Assembly (NCBI GenBank): GCA_030847615.1 | Contig: JAUMIR010000001.1 | Span: 66,167,501 to 66,231,500 of the forward strand | Direction of reading: 5' to 3' | Source of the DNA: Gambelia wislizenii | Taxonomy: Eukaryota; Chordata; Lepidosauria; Squamata; Crotaphytidae | DNA length: 64,000 nucleotides | Shown: positions 22,311 through 36,236 of the stretch, one piece after another | How the letters are laid out: every line of letters begins with the position of its first letter | Position numbering within the stretch: position 1 is the first letter of the stretch | Position numbers and translations under genes: made by a program | Notes under the pieces: generated by a model | Databases searched by the model: none | The model's input: the letters and a program-made list of their open reading frames with translations, nothing else | What the model was told of the DNA's origin: nothing

Positions 22311-25300
22311 ATCGGCAGCCACACATTTTCCCAACAGAAGTCACATTGAGACAAAAGGGAGTGCCTTACCATATCCACATGGTCACTGCACCAGATTATT
22401 TTTGGTCACACAACCACTGTGGCTTCCTATCTTTATTCCCAGCATACATGTCCACACCTATCAACCAGTAGCCTTTCTTGTTTTCCTGTCAATCTTATTA
22501 CCCACCTTGCACTCTCATTGGATGAGCCCCCATCCAATCCCCTTCCCCCCTTTGCACCCCAGTGAGCGATCATGAGCAAGCAATGGTATTTTAAATCTCT
22601 CTCACACCCATGGGATGGAGGGCAGATGATGCATGGGTCTCCAGGCAGACAGAGGGAGCAGATGGGGGGAGAGGATGAGGGGAGCTGCAGTGCCTCAGCT
22701 CTTGCCAGGAAGTGTCATGGCTCCTGTCCGCTCTTCCCTCAAGTTTATAAAAGAAAGGAATGATCACACAGAAGCTGCAACAGAAGTGTGTCCATCCTGA
22801 CTCCACAGCTGGACTGATGCAGCTCCAACAGCTCTCCTTCTAGTCTAAATCTAGGGGAATGGACAAAGAGGGAGAAGGTGTGAAAGAGAAAGAGCCAGAG
22901 TGCAGGATGGGTTGATCGGGGAAGCACACAGGCACTCCCTCCCCCTCCAATCCCATTACATCCCCCCCAACCCAGTGGGAGACTCTGACAGATCAGTGCA
23001 GGGCACACACACTTCCTTGCCTCTTGCCCACCTGATAATGTAATAAAATTTAACAAAATAATAAATACCCCCCCCTAAAAACACACATCCCCCAGCCAGA
23101 AATGTTTTTTTTTAAAATAGGGAGACCATGTTTGTGGGACCTAGGTAACCACCCACCCCCTGTCCCACCCTCCATCGCCCCCCCTCTCAAATTCTCCCCT
23201 GATCCTGATTTGGCACAGGACACACATGTAAAAATGCAGATTTTCCCTAAAACTGCAAAATAAAAAGTGATTTTTAAAAATCACATTAACACCTAAAAGA
23301 AGCACTTTAATTGTGAATACAGTCATATTCATGTATTCCAATAGCACTGAAATCAAGATGGGTACAGTTTTTTTTTTTTTTTTTTGCCTAGTATGGATTC
23401 AGCCTTTGAAATTACTACTTGTCATACTATCTTGCTTAGACTATTTTCTACTTTCTATGGTGTAAGAGCAGCAAAACGTTATTTATAACTAAAGCAAACT
23501 GGTATGGCTACACTTTCAAACCAGTGAGATAGCATAAGGTGCAAAGCACCCCTCTTTCTATATTCCTTAGAAGACGCACCTTCAACACTCCTGTCTTTAG
23601 TAACACCTGTATTCTTGATACATGAACAGACTTTATAAGGTCTTATACCCCTATAGAAAAGGACATTCTTTTTAAGTGCAACCTTTAAACTCCTCTGGTC
23701 CAGTACATGGCCAACGCCAAACGTAGGATATGCAAGAAAACTGGATCAACTCCAATTTCTCCTTCAGTATATTTATTAAAGAATCAAAGCAGAAATAATT
23801 AGCTGTTTTGAAAATAAAACAAACCTTTCACACCCATCAGAATTTGAAGAATTAACTTCTCAAAGCAAGTGGGAAGAAGGGTGAGGGCTTCCACTAATCC
23901 CTCCACTGCCACCAACTGTGTGGTTTGACACTAATATTCTTTATGTAACATTCTCTGAGGCAAAAGCACATAATACAAAAATGATTTATTAAACAGAAAT
24001 TGAACACAGCACCACAGATTACCTATTTAATGTCTAAATCCTGACTCACACTCACTCTAATCACATCTTTCTCACTCATATCCTAACTAATCTCTGTCTC
24101 AAGAATCTCTAACACCCCCTCCTAAGTAATTTGTAAACTTGACAGACCCCACTCTCATCCCTGGTCATACACCAGCCCTTTAGTGATGCTCACCTTGGCT
24201 ATGAGACTAGCTTATCATCATTGTTTGACAGCCAGCTGGATGTAGAGGAAAATTTAAGTACAGTATTTCATATAGGATCTGGACAGCTCCCAGGGAGCTG
24301 GATGAGGTGACTTCCTACATTTTCTACCTATGATAGCTGCGTCCATTGAAGGAGGCAAGGCAAAGAATTCATTTTGAACAGAACTTGATAAAACCACTTT
24401 TTGAACTACAACTTCCAGTGGCCATGCTGGCTGTTGGAGTCTGGGAGTTATCGTTCAACATAGTACCTCTTCCCAACTCTGGGCTTGAATGTGTATTGAT
24501 GTAAGTTTTCCAGTCTCCATTGCCTTGCATGCCTGGGCATGTTGTTGAAGAGAATTGTTCAATTCTAATAATGGAAGGAGTGGAGACAGTTATACTCCTT
24601 CAGGTACAATCAGATTCTGGCTATTTGACATTTCAGGATTTCCTCTAGAACCTCTAACCTTTGTTCTGGACTGAAAGTATACAAGGGCTCCAGCTCTATG
24701 ATTCTAAGGAAATCTCTGAGTCAGACCTGTTGCCTTAAATGCAGGTTTGTTTAGCCCTTTTAGCTAGATTATTTTTCTTTTGAAAACAAACACTGCAAAA
24801 GCTGATCAGCAACTTTTTGAAGGATGAGAGAGGACAATCTGATTCTTCAATTTGCAGCTGGCATGATTAGAACCTGATAAGAGTAAAACAAAAGTCACAG
24901 TAAGATAACAACCAAACTCTTTGAGGGTAATAGAGGAGAGAGAGGCCTAGTTCTCACTGAGAAAGTCTGTGCCACTTTAAGTGAGAATTTACATGGCTGA
25001 ATACTACTCCACATTAAAAAGTAGCTCTGCACCAGTACATCAAAGAGAAAGCCTGGCCAGAACTCTTTCAGCTAACATGCTAGTTTTCCATACAGAGAGA
25101 TTCTTTTGTTTTGTACATAGGATTCATCCATGTGATTCAAATTCACATGCCTTCACCTAAGGCTTCCAAAACAGCCTTACTACTTTCATGAAAGCTAAGC
25201 AGTCCAGAAACACAGGATCTTTCTCATGTGGGGAAACAACGGTCTAATATGGCACAAACAGCAAACAAGGGAGGACAGGGATCTACTTGGATTAGAATAC

Positions 25301-27458
25301 ACTTCATGTGAGAGATTACATGACTACATGCTCATTAATTTGAAAAGCAAAAATACAATGTACAGGGGAAATTAAATGTCAGAATGGTTCTAAGTGAAGT
25401 TATCTTCTCTTATGCATGTGAACTTTCTATGCATCATTTCCTCCTTTTAAATGTATTTTATGTATTTTGTTAAAGCAATCTGTACTGTTTCTACCGGCCA
25501 AGAGAGGTGGCATGGTCACCCACAGTTTGTGCAGACCAGGCATGATTTAACTCCTTTCTCATTCTGTTCACAGAGAAGGCCACTGAAAATGTTTCGTGCT
25601 CAAAAGTATCTGTCCAACTGCTGAAAGATAGCATTCACATTATAAGCGTTAAGTGCAGCCCACACATATACCAAAGAGGGGAAGGGAAAAATGTTTCCGG
25701 GGGTGTATGGTAATGAAATAACCTTCTCTGACACCACAGCCACGAGAGGATAGTGAGGCCATGGGTAAAGAACCAGAAAGAGACAGATGGGGGCAATGTA
25801 ATTCCAGGGCCGGCTGGCTTTCACTCAAAGCTTCAGTAGGACTGGGTGATGTGTGTGCAAATGTGTGAACATAATGCAATTTGTGTTTGTTTTACTCCCA
25901 ACCAGCATGGTAGTTCTGCCTTCCCCCAGGCCTTTGATTTACAAGAAAACAAACATCTCTTTGCCTAACAAAGGTACAGAAAGAATTCCCGTTTGAAACA
26001 GTTTAATTTTACAGGCCCTGGAGCAATGTCAAGAGAGAACCAGGAGCAAAATAGAGGAAAAGGAGAAAGAGAAATCCCAAACAAAATAGAACACACAAAT
26101 GAGCTTTTGGGTCTGTTTGAACACGGTTACAAAGGGCAGTGTTTTAATTAACTGGAACATAACCTCATTAGTATTTCATCTAAATATCTCCACTGTGGAT
26201 TTTTCAGCACCTGCATGTTTTCTCATGTAGAACAAACCCACAAGTGCTGTATATACACAAAAGACCTGTTCACCACATTCCAGGCATCCAGGCTAACTCT
26301 CCCCCATGTTAAGGAAATATACTTTCACTGTTCCCTCCACTTATATCTCACTTTTTACAACCTAAAAAAACACACACAATATTCTCACACAAAATATTGT
26401 ACAGAGCAAAGTATATAAAAAGCTGGAATCTAAAAAAAATCAGAAAAGGAATATTCAACAGGTATAAATAGGACCAACAGCATGAAACATTAAAAAATAT
26501 TTTTTTTAAAAAAAGAGCAATTATAAAGGTCCATTTAAATAAATCTGTTTTAAGAATACAGTATGCCCAAATAAAAGAGAGAGAGGGAGAGAGAGCACAG
26601 TAAACCTATTCAGACTGCATCTTACAATTGTAACATGATCACTGAGAAAGCCTGGTCTTTGCACCCATCTGTACCCATTTCTAACAGTGACAACACAGAA
26701 ATGAGGGTCTTCTGAAGACATTTTCAGGGTACAAAAAGGATTATATGTGGAAAATCATCTTTCAAGTAACCAGGTCTCAAGCAAAGGACTTTATGAGATA
26801 ATATCAGCATGAAAGTGAGCCTCAAAACAAATAGGCAGTCAAGGCAGCTGGCACAGGATAGGCATAAGATATTCTAATGCTGGTTTCTAAGAATCCCTCA
26901 TTGATTCCAATTCCTGATCTTTTTCTTTCTTTCTCTTCTAAACTCATGTAGAAAGCACTGCAAAAGTTCATTCTGGATGCAACTAAGGCACAGGTAACTG
27001 AGGTCATGCTCATTTTCTAAAAATTTCTCCCAGTTGCTGATGTCATGGAGACATTTAAGGAATAGTGTGCTGAGTTGTGTAGCAAGTCCTTCTGGGAGAA
27101 GAAATATCCATACAAAATAAGTTAATGAAGCCTAGGCTCTTCAAGTATCTGGATTGATATCAGCATGGCACTGAATATCACTGAGTCACTCAGGAGAGTC
27201 AGCAGGATTATATTCTTGAATCAATCTCCCTACAAGAGACCGTCCTACAGTATGGTCTAGATACTTCAGCCTCTAAAACAGACTAAAACAGCCTCTAAAA
27301 CAGACTAGAACAGTTCTAAATAATTATCCCACCGATATTTTTTAGATGCCCTATTGGCCAATCCAGCAAAAGGAATGAAAATCTTTGCAAGCAGATGACT
27401 AATTGGACTTTGCAATCAAACACATTTTCAAACCCTTTTAACAGTTGAGTACTTGGGT
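22311..27458. other. No recognised gene; unassigned
   Basis: No exon with splice sites and protein-like coding was found. Near 23760-24010 two stretches with TTTATTAAA followed by A-rich sequence resemble reversed LTR polyadenylation regions, but no LTR pair or coding supports this. A poly-T tract lies at 23369-23386. Confidence 0.3.
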
Positions 27459-27755
27459 TGTAGAGCAAATCAAACCAGAACTCTCCCTAGAAGCCAAGAC
27501 GACTGAACTGCAGACTGTTGTACTTTGGTGATATCATGAGAAGACATGATTCACTAGACACAATAATGCTTGGTAAGGTAGAAGGTAGTAGGAAAAGAGG
27601 AAGACCACATTACAGATGGATAGACTCAAGGAAGCCACAACCATGAATCTGCACGATCTGAGCAGGGCTGTTGAGGATAGTGTGACTTTGAGGTCTTTTA
27701 TTCATAGGCACGTCAAAAGTCGAAGTTGACTTGATGGCAGCTAACAACAAATTTA
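27459..27755 (+). mobile_element. BovB (RTE) LINE 3' end
   Basis: Aligns by eye with 4162-4455: GAGCAAATCAAACCAGAACT, ATCATGAGAAGACATGATTC, CTTGGTAAGGTAGAAGGTAG, AGGAAAAGAGGAAGACCAC, and the ending TTGATGGCAGCTAACAACAA. It encodes only broken C-terminal pieces and is 5'-truncated. Confidence 0.85.
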
Positions 27756-28284
27756 TTTCATTCTTCTTGCAATGACATGTTGTTCTTTACATGATGAAAA
27801 CATTTTTACATCTAAACCTGCATTATAGATATGTTCTGAGGACGAATTTACAGGGACTGTTTGCCTATAGCCAAATAGCTCAGGGTTGTCCTTAACTGCA
27901 TGAAGTCTAGATGGACTAGTTCACACATGGATTCAGTAAGCAGCTATTTTTTTTTTTTTTGCAGTTACAGGCATACTTTCCCCAGTTATAATAAGTTATA
28001 GCTGCATATAGCTCATAGTGCCTTTTCTGCACATAAATGTATATCCAAAGCTCTGGATGGCTTGCCTACAGAGAAAAAGCACTGAAGACTGCCTGGGTTT
28101 TGAGATCTTCTGTGGAAGATCTGATCTCAGTCCTTCCATTCTTGCAGACTAACCTGGTGGGAACATGGGACATGTAGTTAGCTTATACAGATGTATATAC
28201 GTAGAATAGGTTTGTGTCCTATATACTCCTCCCTCTTTTTCTTCTTTCTTCGTTTCTCCTTTAAAATATTTTAAAAACTACACC

Positions 28285-29130
28285 CACACACACACACCAC
28301 TGATGATGCTGCCCTTGTTGACCACACGGAAGCAGCTCTGCAGCGTCTAACATCCTGCTTCGCAACAGCTGCAGAGGTGTTTGGGCTGGAAGTCAACCTG
28401 AAGAAAATGGAAGTTCTCTACCAGCCTGCACCACGGGACGAACATCACCATCCCCACATTGCCGTAGGCAAATCTGTGCAAAAACCAGTGTGTATAGAGT
28501 CATTGTACTGTCTATTCTCCTTTATGGGTCTGAAACATGGGTCACCTATCGCCAACACTTACGACTCCTCAAACGCTTTCATCAGTGCTCTATACACACA
28601 ATCCTAAATGTACACTGGACTATGTGATGAATGTTGCTGTCCTTGAGCAAGCAGGGATCACCAGCATTGAGGCTATGATATTGAGAACACAGCTGTGCTG
28701 GGCAGGGCACGTTTTTAGGATGGAGGACCATCGCCTCCCAAAAATAGTACTCTACGGTGAACTTTCCACGGGTCAGCGTAAGAGGGGTACTCCAAAAAAG
28801 CGATACAAGGACTCCCTGAAACAACATCTCAGGCTCGGCCAAAGTGATCACCAACAATGGTCCGCCCTGGCCTCACATCGGGAGGCATGGAGACGCACTA
28901 TCCACAATGCTGCAGCCTTATTTGAGATCTCACGACGAACAAGTCTTGAAGAGAAACCACAACGCAGAAAGAATCATAACCTGGAAACATCACCCAAGGA
29001 GACCTTCTGCTGTGCTTTCTGCAACCGGACTTGTTTATCTCCGATTGGCCTTTTTAGTCATCAGCGCGCTTGCAGAAAGCGTGGGATGAGTCCTTTCTGC
29101 ATCTTCGTTTGCAAAGAAAAGCTAGAGAGA
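28285..29130 (+). pseudogene. Non-LTR retrotransposon 3' part with CCHC finger (clade unassigned)
   Basis: An early frame gives a reverse-transcriptase tail (TDDAALVDHTEAALQRLTS, EVFGLEVNLKKMEVLYQPAP). A shifted frame gives VYRVIVLSILLYGSETWVTY. The long frame from about 28621 encodes the C-terminus: EAMILRTQLCWAGHVFRMED, HRLPKIVLYGELSTGQRKRG, and CAFCNRTCLSPIGLFSHQRA followed by C, a C-x2-C-x12-H-x3-C finger. An internal deletion joins the first two parts near 28485. The same family is at 60381-60857 in reverse. It looks RTE-like or L2-like, but I cannot fix the clade. Confidence 0.75.
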
Positions 29131-29134
29131 GAGA

Positions 29135-29210
29135 TACACACACTACACACACACACACATACATACACAGTATATGTGTGTGTGTGTATATACACACACA
29201 CACACACATA
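29135..29210. repeat. (CA)n(TG)n self-complementary microsatellite
   Basis: CA repeats, then TATATGTGTGTGTG, then CA again, so the tract can fold on itself. It follows the 3' end of the LINE fragment. Confidence 0.93.
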
Positions 29211-29680
29211 CCTATCCTATAAACCTTTCTTCTACGAACTGGAACAGGAAATGGATAAGAGTACTGCTACCATTATATCAAGACTTAGGACACAGTAAAT
29301 CAGTAAAGTGAGTAAATTTGGGTGGCAGACCAGCAGCCAGAATTGGAAATCTGATCTTCCATGAAGTTTAATTGTTTAGTATACCATATGTATTCCATCA
29401 TGGAGATCAAAGCAGGATACACAGATGGGGTTTCCAGGTAGTTTTCCATCCAAAAGGCACTGACCAGACCAGGATCTGCTTAGGTTCAACAAAGTGCTGA
29501 CACCTTGTACCATGCATTCACAGACCTGGATCATGCAGAGATTAACTTGCTACTTCTCCCTGCAGGCCAGCTGACTAATTCACTACTTACTAAAGCTCCA
29601 GGCTGTAAGAGTGCTGCCAAAGCTAACGTTTCACTCCTAGAATAATCATCCCTTGCACTGAGGCCAGTTGCACCGCAACA
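29211..29680. other. No recognised feature
   Basis: Short non-coding interval between two LINE fragments. Confidence 0.4.
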
Positions 29681-31065
29681 TAGAATCACAGAATCATAGA
29701 TCTGCGGAGTTGGAAGAGACCACGAGGACCTTCCAGTCCAACCCCCTGCCATGCAGGAAATCACAATCAAAGCATTCCTGACAGATGGCCATCCAGCCTC
29801 TGTTTAAAGACCTCCAAGGAAGGAGACCCCACCACGCTCCGAGGGAGTGTGTTCCACTGCCGAACAGCTCTTACTGTCAAAAAGTTCCTCCTCATGTTGA
29901 GGTGGAATCTCTGTTCCTGGAGCTTGCACCCATTGCTCTGTGTTCCAGTCTCTGGAGCAGCAGAAAACAAGCCTGATCCATCCTCAACGTGACACCCCTT
30001 CAAATACTTAAACAGGGCTATCATACCGCCTCTTAACCGTCTTTTTTCCAGAACATACCCAGCTCCCTAAGTCTCTTCTCATAAGGCATCGTTTCCAGAC
30101 CTTTCACCATTTTAGTCACCCTTCTCTGGACACGCTCCAATTTGTCAATATCCTTTTTGAATTGTGGTGCCCAGAACTGGACACAGTATTCTAGGTGAGG
30201 TCTGACCAAGGCAGAATAGAGCGGCACTATTACTTCCCTTGATCTGGACACTATACTTCTATTGATGCAGCCCAAAATTGCATTGACCTTTTTAGCTGCC
30301 ACATCACACTGTTGACTCATGTTCAATTTGTGGTCTACTAGGACTCCTAGATCCCTTTCACACGTAGTCTCATTCAGCCAGGTCTCCCCCATCCTATATC
30401 TATGCATTTCATTTTTTTCGCCCTAAGTGCAGTACCTTACATTTCTCCGTATTGAATTTCATTTTGTTAGCTTTGGCCCAGCTCTCCAGTTTATCCAGGT
30501 CATTTTGAATTTTGATTCTGTCCTCCAGGGTATTAGCTACTCCTCCTAATTTGGTGTCATCTGCAAATTTGGTAAGTATGCCCCTAATTCCCTCATCCAA
30601 GTCATTGATAAAGATGTTGAATAGCGCTGGGCCCAGGACAGAACCCTGTGGCACCCCACTGGTCACATCTTTCCAAGATGAAGAGGAGCCATTGCTGAGC
30701 ACCCTTTGGGTTCAGCCAGTCAACCAATTACAAATCCATTGAACAGTTAACTTGTCTAGTCCACATTTTACAAGCTTGTTTGCAAGAATGTCATGGGGAA
30801 CCTTGTCAAAGGCCTTACTGAAATCAAGGTATGAGATATCCACAGTGTTCCCTTCATCTACCAAGCTGGTAATTTTATCAAAAAAAGAGATCAGATTAGT
30901 CTGGCATGACTTGTTACTCTGAAACCCATGTTGACTTTTTGTGATTATGGCATTGCCTTCTAAATGTTCACAGACTCTTTGTTTAATGATCTGCTCTAGA
31001 ATCTTCCCTGGTATTTCAGTTGCAAAACTCCTGCAGAAAACTTTCCTCAACCCTACCATGATACT
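29681..31065 (-). pseudogene. CR1 LINE, antisense, RT to 3' end
   Basis: Reading the minus strand, pieces appear in the normal CR1 order: [80 protein letters not shown], then [19 protein letters not shown] and [16 protein letters not shown]. Four separate open stretches show frameshifts. The + strand at 29681 reads CATAGAATCACAGAATCATA, the reversed octamer tail of CR1. It is 5'-truncated near 31065 and looks younger than the 6.6-8.6 kb copy, with fewer breaks. Confidence 0.92.
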
Positions 31066-33010
31066 ATAGCGCAGTCGTGGCTGCTCCTTTTAATCAAGTA
31101 TTCCAGTGTAAAGCAGAGCCATACAGGTGCACATTACAGTACATGTGAAAATTGTCCTTCCAGGCTCTGGTCTGTTCAGTTTAAAGAACAGCTTGGGGCA
31201 AAAAAGAAGGGCAGCACATAGGAATGACTATGCTATAGCAAAGTATCACCCCTCCAGATGTCAACTTCAACTCCCATCTGTCCTAGCTAAGAATAAAGAA
31301 TGTATATCTGAGAGATGCACTTTGTCCATACCTTCTACAGTTTTAGAACCCCTGCTGCTTTTCTCTAGGCCTATCATGACGTCCTGCTGTTTCCAACACA
31401 CAGCAGCACCCATACTTTAGGATGGCCACATATAGTTATATTACAATGGGCTCACTTGTCTTCTGCAGAAACATGGTTTGCTAGTCTGAAACTGGGTTGC
31501 ACTGAAGCTGTTAAGGCAGGAAGGAACACAACTCCATATTTGTAACTCCTCTGACTCTGACCACTGAAGATGCTTGCAGGGGATTCTGGGAGCGACAGTA
31601 ATTTTTCTAAATTCCGAGGTGAATACTATACTGAGCTAGCCCTAGCTACAGAATTGCTAAGAGTGGCTGAATTTTTGAAGGATCTCTCACCATGCAGTGG
31701 AAAGTTTTTCAGGACTACAGCTACATGGCTCCCCAGGAGTCTATAAAAATGGGTGGTTAACAAAAGCAGTATTTGTAGCACATAGGGTAACTGGACAAAT
31801 ATACATTAATAGTTCTGCCACACAAAAACTGACAAGAATTTCTCATTTAAACAGAGGCAAGAACCTCTACTCAGTAATGTGCTACGTCATAAATTAATAA
31901 AGTTTTATCCAAAGTTTCCTTCTGTATTCGAGACCTTTACAACTGTTGTTGCACTGATTTTATGTAAAACAGCAGGAAGAACTACAATGTTCATTCCATG
32001 TAGTACAATATAGTGCTGTATGTTCCAGAAATGCTATTTCCATGGGATTCTACAATATTTACTCACAGTGTTAAGTAACAGCTTCCTGCTTTCCAAGTCC
32101 TCCCCTTTCATTTCTTCATTTCTGTTGACTGCAGTAGGAGGATTACTGTTGGACAGTCTGTTCATGGCATTTTGAATACCCCCTTAATTACCTGTTTTGT
32201 CAGTTTCATTGAGTTCAATTTAGTTCAGGTTCATTTTTTCATTTCATTTTTATATAGAGAAATTGTGCTCTGAGAAGAACAGAAAATGACAATAAGGAAC
32301 AATTAAGAATGGAATATACAGGGCAACTGAGCTTTTTGTCAGTAATTCCCTAGCTGCACTCAACAGGAAATTTTAAAAGGGCAGACTCCACAAGCTAGAA
32401 ACTTGTAATTAGAGACACAAATGCCCCAAGTAGCCTCAGTCGTGTTTTGCCAGCCACACTGTACAGGCTAAGTGTGCAATACTAATTTTGATTTCCATGG
32501 TCATGAAATCAAGTCTTGAAAAATGCAAGACATCACAGAATATGTATTGGAATGCAACTATTTGTCAGCATGCTCTGTAAAAAGTGTGTGAATAAAAGTA
32601 TGGCAATTCAACATGTACATGAAAGGCAAATGTGAAAGCAATTGAAATCATAATAGTAAACATAAACACAGTATACAGCACATTTCAAGTATTCAGAGCA
32701 TTCCGTAGTCATTATATCATTCTCCACAGAACAAAGAATTCACTGAATGTTAAATTTTGAATGAATTAATTTAATCATGTGTTAAATGCTTCTCTACTGC
32801 CATCTACAATACTTAAACATCATTCAGTGGGGCAATGTAGGAGTGGAAGTTAAGGATGTGATCATAAACATTTACTGGAGAGGAAATCCAGCTTAACTCA
32901 TGGAAAACATTTTCTACAGAAGTTAAAGCTGAGCAAACCAGGGTTGCTGAACTTCTAAGAACTCAAGAGTGCAACAAGCAGATGACCACTTCATCTTTCA
33001 TAATTCTGAT
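31066..33010. other. No recognised feature
   Basis: No exon or named repeat could be supported. A short relic with GGGGATTCTGGGAGCGACAG lies near 31579. Confidence 0.35.
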
Positions 33011-33012
33011 TA

Positions 33013-33242
33013 CAGTTGTTCCTCTGTATCTGCAGATTTGGTACCCACAGATTTAAGTTTTCATGGCTTGAAAATATTCTTAAAAAAATAATATTCCAAA
33101 AAGCAAACCTTGATTTTGTAATCTTATATAAGGGACACCATTTTGCTATGCCATTGCATATATTGGGACTTGAGTATTCACGGATTCTGGTATCTACAGG
33201 GGGTCCTGGAACCAAACCCCAGCGAATAAGAAGGGACAACTG
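33013..33242. mobile_element. Tigger/pogo-like MITE, complete
   Basis: The ends are CAGTTGTTCCTCTGTATCTG and (reverse complement) CAGTTGTCCCTTCTTATTCG, flanked by TA at 33011-33012 and 33243-33244. Size 230 bp. It is the best-preserved member of the family also at 18833-19042 and 63671-63835. Confidence 0.88.
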
Positions 33243-33836
33243 TACTGTTAATAGACTCCGAATTTCTAGATTGGGGCTAAGAAAGCTTTGGCTTCCAGTT
33301 TCTATAATTCCTTCCCATTGACCATGTTTGGCTGTAGCTTTGAAGGTGATGTCTAAAACATATGGATCCCCCCTCTTATTTTCCTTTTCATCCCTCCTCT
33401 AAACATGCCACAAAAACCTCATCTTTCCAAGTACATTACAAGATTAACTTTCTGTAGGTAAAGATCTGCTGCAGGTATGAAAATGTGTTGCTCATTTTAG
33501 TCTGGGACATATAGTAAAATTCACCTTTGTCTTCATGTAACACATTCTTTGTTAGATTAAACAAATTGTAAAAACCACCATACTACAGACATTATTTGAA
33601 GGACTACACTGTTTTGAATTATATGAATTTGTCCAAGTTATGTCTACTTCACAATATTCAAAAAGAAAATAGTAGCATAGACAGAACACTGCTAAGAAAA
33701 AAAATCAATCCCTCTAATACACAAAACATTTATTTTGGATTAAGCATTTTGTTCTTGTTTTGCTTGCATTTAGGTTACATTTTAATTTCAGGTAATTTTA
33801 AATCAAGAGGCCTCTACTGCAGTTCTTAGTTGAAGT
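33243..33836. other. No recognised feature
   Basis: AT-rich non-coding sequence. Confidence 0.35.
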
Positions 33837-34005
33837 TATTGTTGTACACCTTCAAATAGTTTCCATTTTTTGGCAATTCTAAGGCAAATCTATCACAGGA
33901 TTTTTTGGGCAAGATTTGTTCAGAGGGTGTTTACCATGGCCATGAGGATTCAAACTCTGGTCTCCCAGACTTTGCCCTATAATCACACCATCACACCATA
34001 CTGGT
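33837..34005 (-). mobile_element. Old tRNA-derived SINE
   Basis: On the minus strand the head carries a B-box-like AGTTTGAATCC (its complement GGATTCAAACT is near 33947) and a tRNA-like start toward 34005. The body contains the reversed words GGTTTTCTTGGCAAGATTTG in decayed form (GGATTTTTTGGGCAAGATTT) and TTGTACACCTTCAAATAGTT. This resembles an old SINE common in squamates. The copy is diverged. Confidence 0.6.
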
Positions 34006-35603
34006 GTTTAGTCTGAAGACTATATACTATTTTTGCTCTTTGTCTTGTAAACAGTTATATGCCATTGATTTTCATGATTCAGACCAAGTTCACCGATGTA
34101 AACTGTGCATCAATGCCTTCTGCTCTGGCTTCTTATGGATGAATGCTTTATCTACTGTTTGGACAACAAAACACAGTCCAAGAGTTTCAGAGAGCAGGAG
34201 AAACTAATTAAACTAACGTAGGCATTTGGCCTATAGTTCTCTCAGAATGTGGACATAACAGAAAACTACAGCTCAGCTTAAACATGATGTGAGCTATGAG
34301 TTCGGCACTTACTCATGTAAACATTCACTGTGGTTCTTATCTTGTTCTTATATGTACAACCTTAGCAGGTAAATCATTGTCAACGCGAGCAAATGTGTTG
34401 CTGGCATGCTAATGACACATTGAGCCAGTGGCATTGCAAATGCATTCAAATGAAAAACAGGTACCTCATGAAATGCTTACATAGACATATACTTTAGCCA
34501 TAATTTTTTAAAAAATAAGGCCTGTGACACAAGCAAATGGACAGTAAAGTAAGAATTTATGGGGTAGAAAAGAATATTTTTCTTGTTCATTATCTTCTAT
34601 CAGTTAGAAGAATACTCTTTCAAAAGAGGTAGTACATATAGGTCAATCACTGAGGCTCAGAACTTTGAAATACGGAAGGCAAAACTTTAGCTTAGGTAAT
34701 TTCTTTAGAATTGGTAGAAAGCAACATAAGTAAACTGTACCTTCTTTTAGAATATCTCTAGTTGTTAATAGTGATTCAGACAGACTGACTCACATTTTTG
34801 TATGTCACAAACTACAATTTGTCTGAAGAAGTTCAGCCCATAAACTCTGTGGCCAATACATTTGACCAATAGTGAAAACTGGAATTATTTTCCCCCACGG
34901 ACACAATTACTTCCATCAGTGCAATGGTAGGGGGTGATTCCACCAACCCCTGCAAGTCTCTGCCCATCATGAAGAAACCTATTTGTGGACAAGATAGGTG
35001 AAGACAGGCAAACAGTGGCTAGCAACGAATGAATAAGAAAGAGACTGTTATATTAGGTTACGCAAAAAGCCCTGACTACCATGTACCAATGAACAAAATT
35101 TTCATCTTAAGTAATTTAGATGGTCACCCCCCCTCACTTGAATTAATGTATCTAGCATTAATTACTCTTCCATTCTGTTTGACAAGTATTTCTATGTAAC
35201 TTGAACATCTTTTTCCATGAAAACAAAATGAATTCTACACAATGCTTTTTAAAAAATATGTTATCTCTCTCATTCATTGGGGAACATATGGCAATAGCCA
35301 TAGTGCTCTAGAATACCATCTTAGGCCACAGAAGAAATATGGTGCAGGTAATTCTAAACTGGTAGAATTTAATATGGGGACCAAATGGCCCCCCAACTTC
35401 CTGGTGAAACTTCATTATGACATCGGACTATCCAGTTCACATGCTGAAATTAACATAGCTAAGAAAGTATCTGTTCTACAGACATACAGCATATGATCAG
35501 AAGAACAAAATTTAATTATTTGAATCGATGATGCCATGAAACTTCAGAGGCTATACACATTTATGCCAATAACAAAACATCAAAACCAAAATCAAATGTA
35601 GTA
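34006..35603. other. No recognised feature
   Basis: AT-rich non-coding sequence without a supported exon or repeat. Confidence 0.35.
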
Positions 35604-36236
35604 CAGACAAACTTCAGTTAACAAAGCTTCTGACAGTGAAGCTGCCTTTACAAAGTTGAGGGCTGGAGAAACACACATTTTCAATATTGGGATGCAGCAA
35701 TATGTCTGCAGTAAACAATGCAATAGATCTTCAACTGGGAAAGAATGCGATTCTGCTCTAGTTGATCGCACTGTAGCTGTGTATGCCTGCCTGTAACAGC
35801 CAAGGTAAACAGTAGCTGCCCCAATATCCCTTGCTACACATATGTAAATAGGAAAATAGAGGGTGGGGGTGGGGGAAGAGAAGGCAAGTAAGCTGGCCTA
35901 ACCAGCTCCCTGAAGCTTGTTTAAAAAGCACAGATATATAAATTTGGCCACCAAAATGGAAATCATAACAAGGGTGGTACAAGCCTTCAAGAGGTCTTTT
36001 AAAAGGTTCAATTTTTTTTGTTTATTTATGCAAGGCTCACTAGTTGTTTCATTTCACATGTGCATATTGTTATTTTTGGCTAAAAGGTTTGTGGAAACAT
36101 GTTGAACTACTCTTCTTTTTGTGGTGCTGGAGCCTATCCCTCTTCCTTCCATGTTATTTCTAACCCTGGTACCAAATTTTCTGATAAAAAAGTAATGCCC
36201 AGAAACACAGGTACTTCGTTAACTGAGGTATTCCTG
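35604..36236. mobile_element. Tigger-type MITE of about 630 bp
   Basis: The ends form an inverted pair: CAGACAAACTTCAGTTAACA on the left and (reverse complement) CAGGAATACCTCAGTTAACG on the right. TA precedes the left end; the right side reads CA, probably a mutated TA. The CAGG.ATACCTC-type terminus fits Tigger elements. A relative lies at 5092-5680. No transposase. Confidence 0.75.

Noticed and set aside
29135..29210. Hairpin terminator or regulatory palindrome
   Set aside because: It is explained by a compound CA/TG microsatellite following a LINE 3' end.
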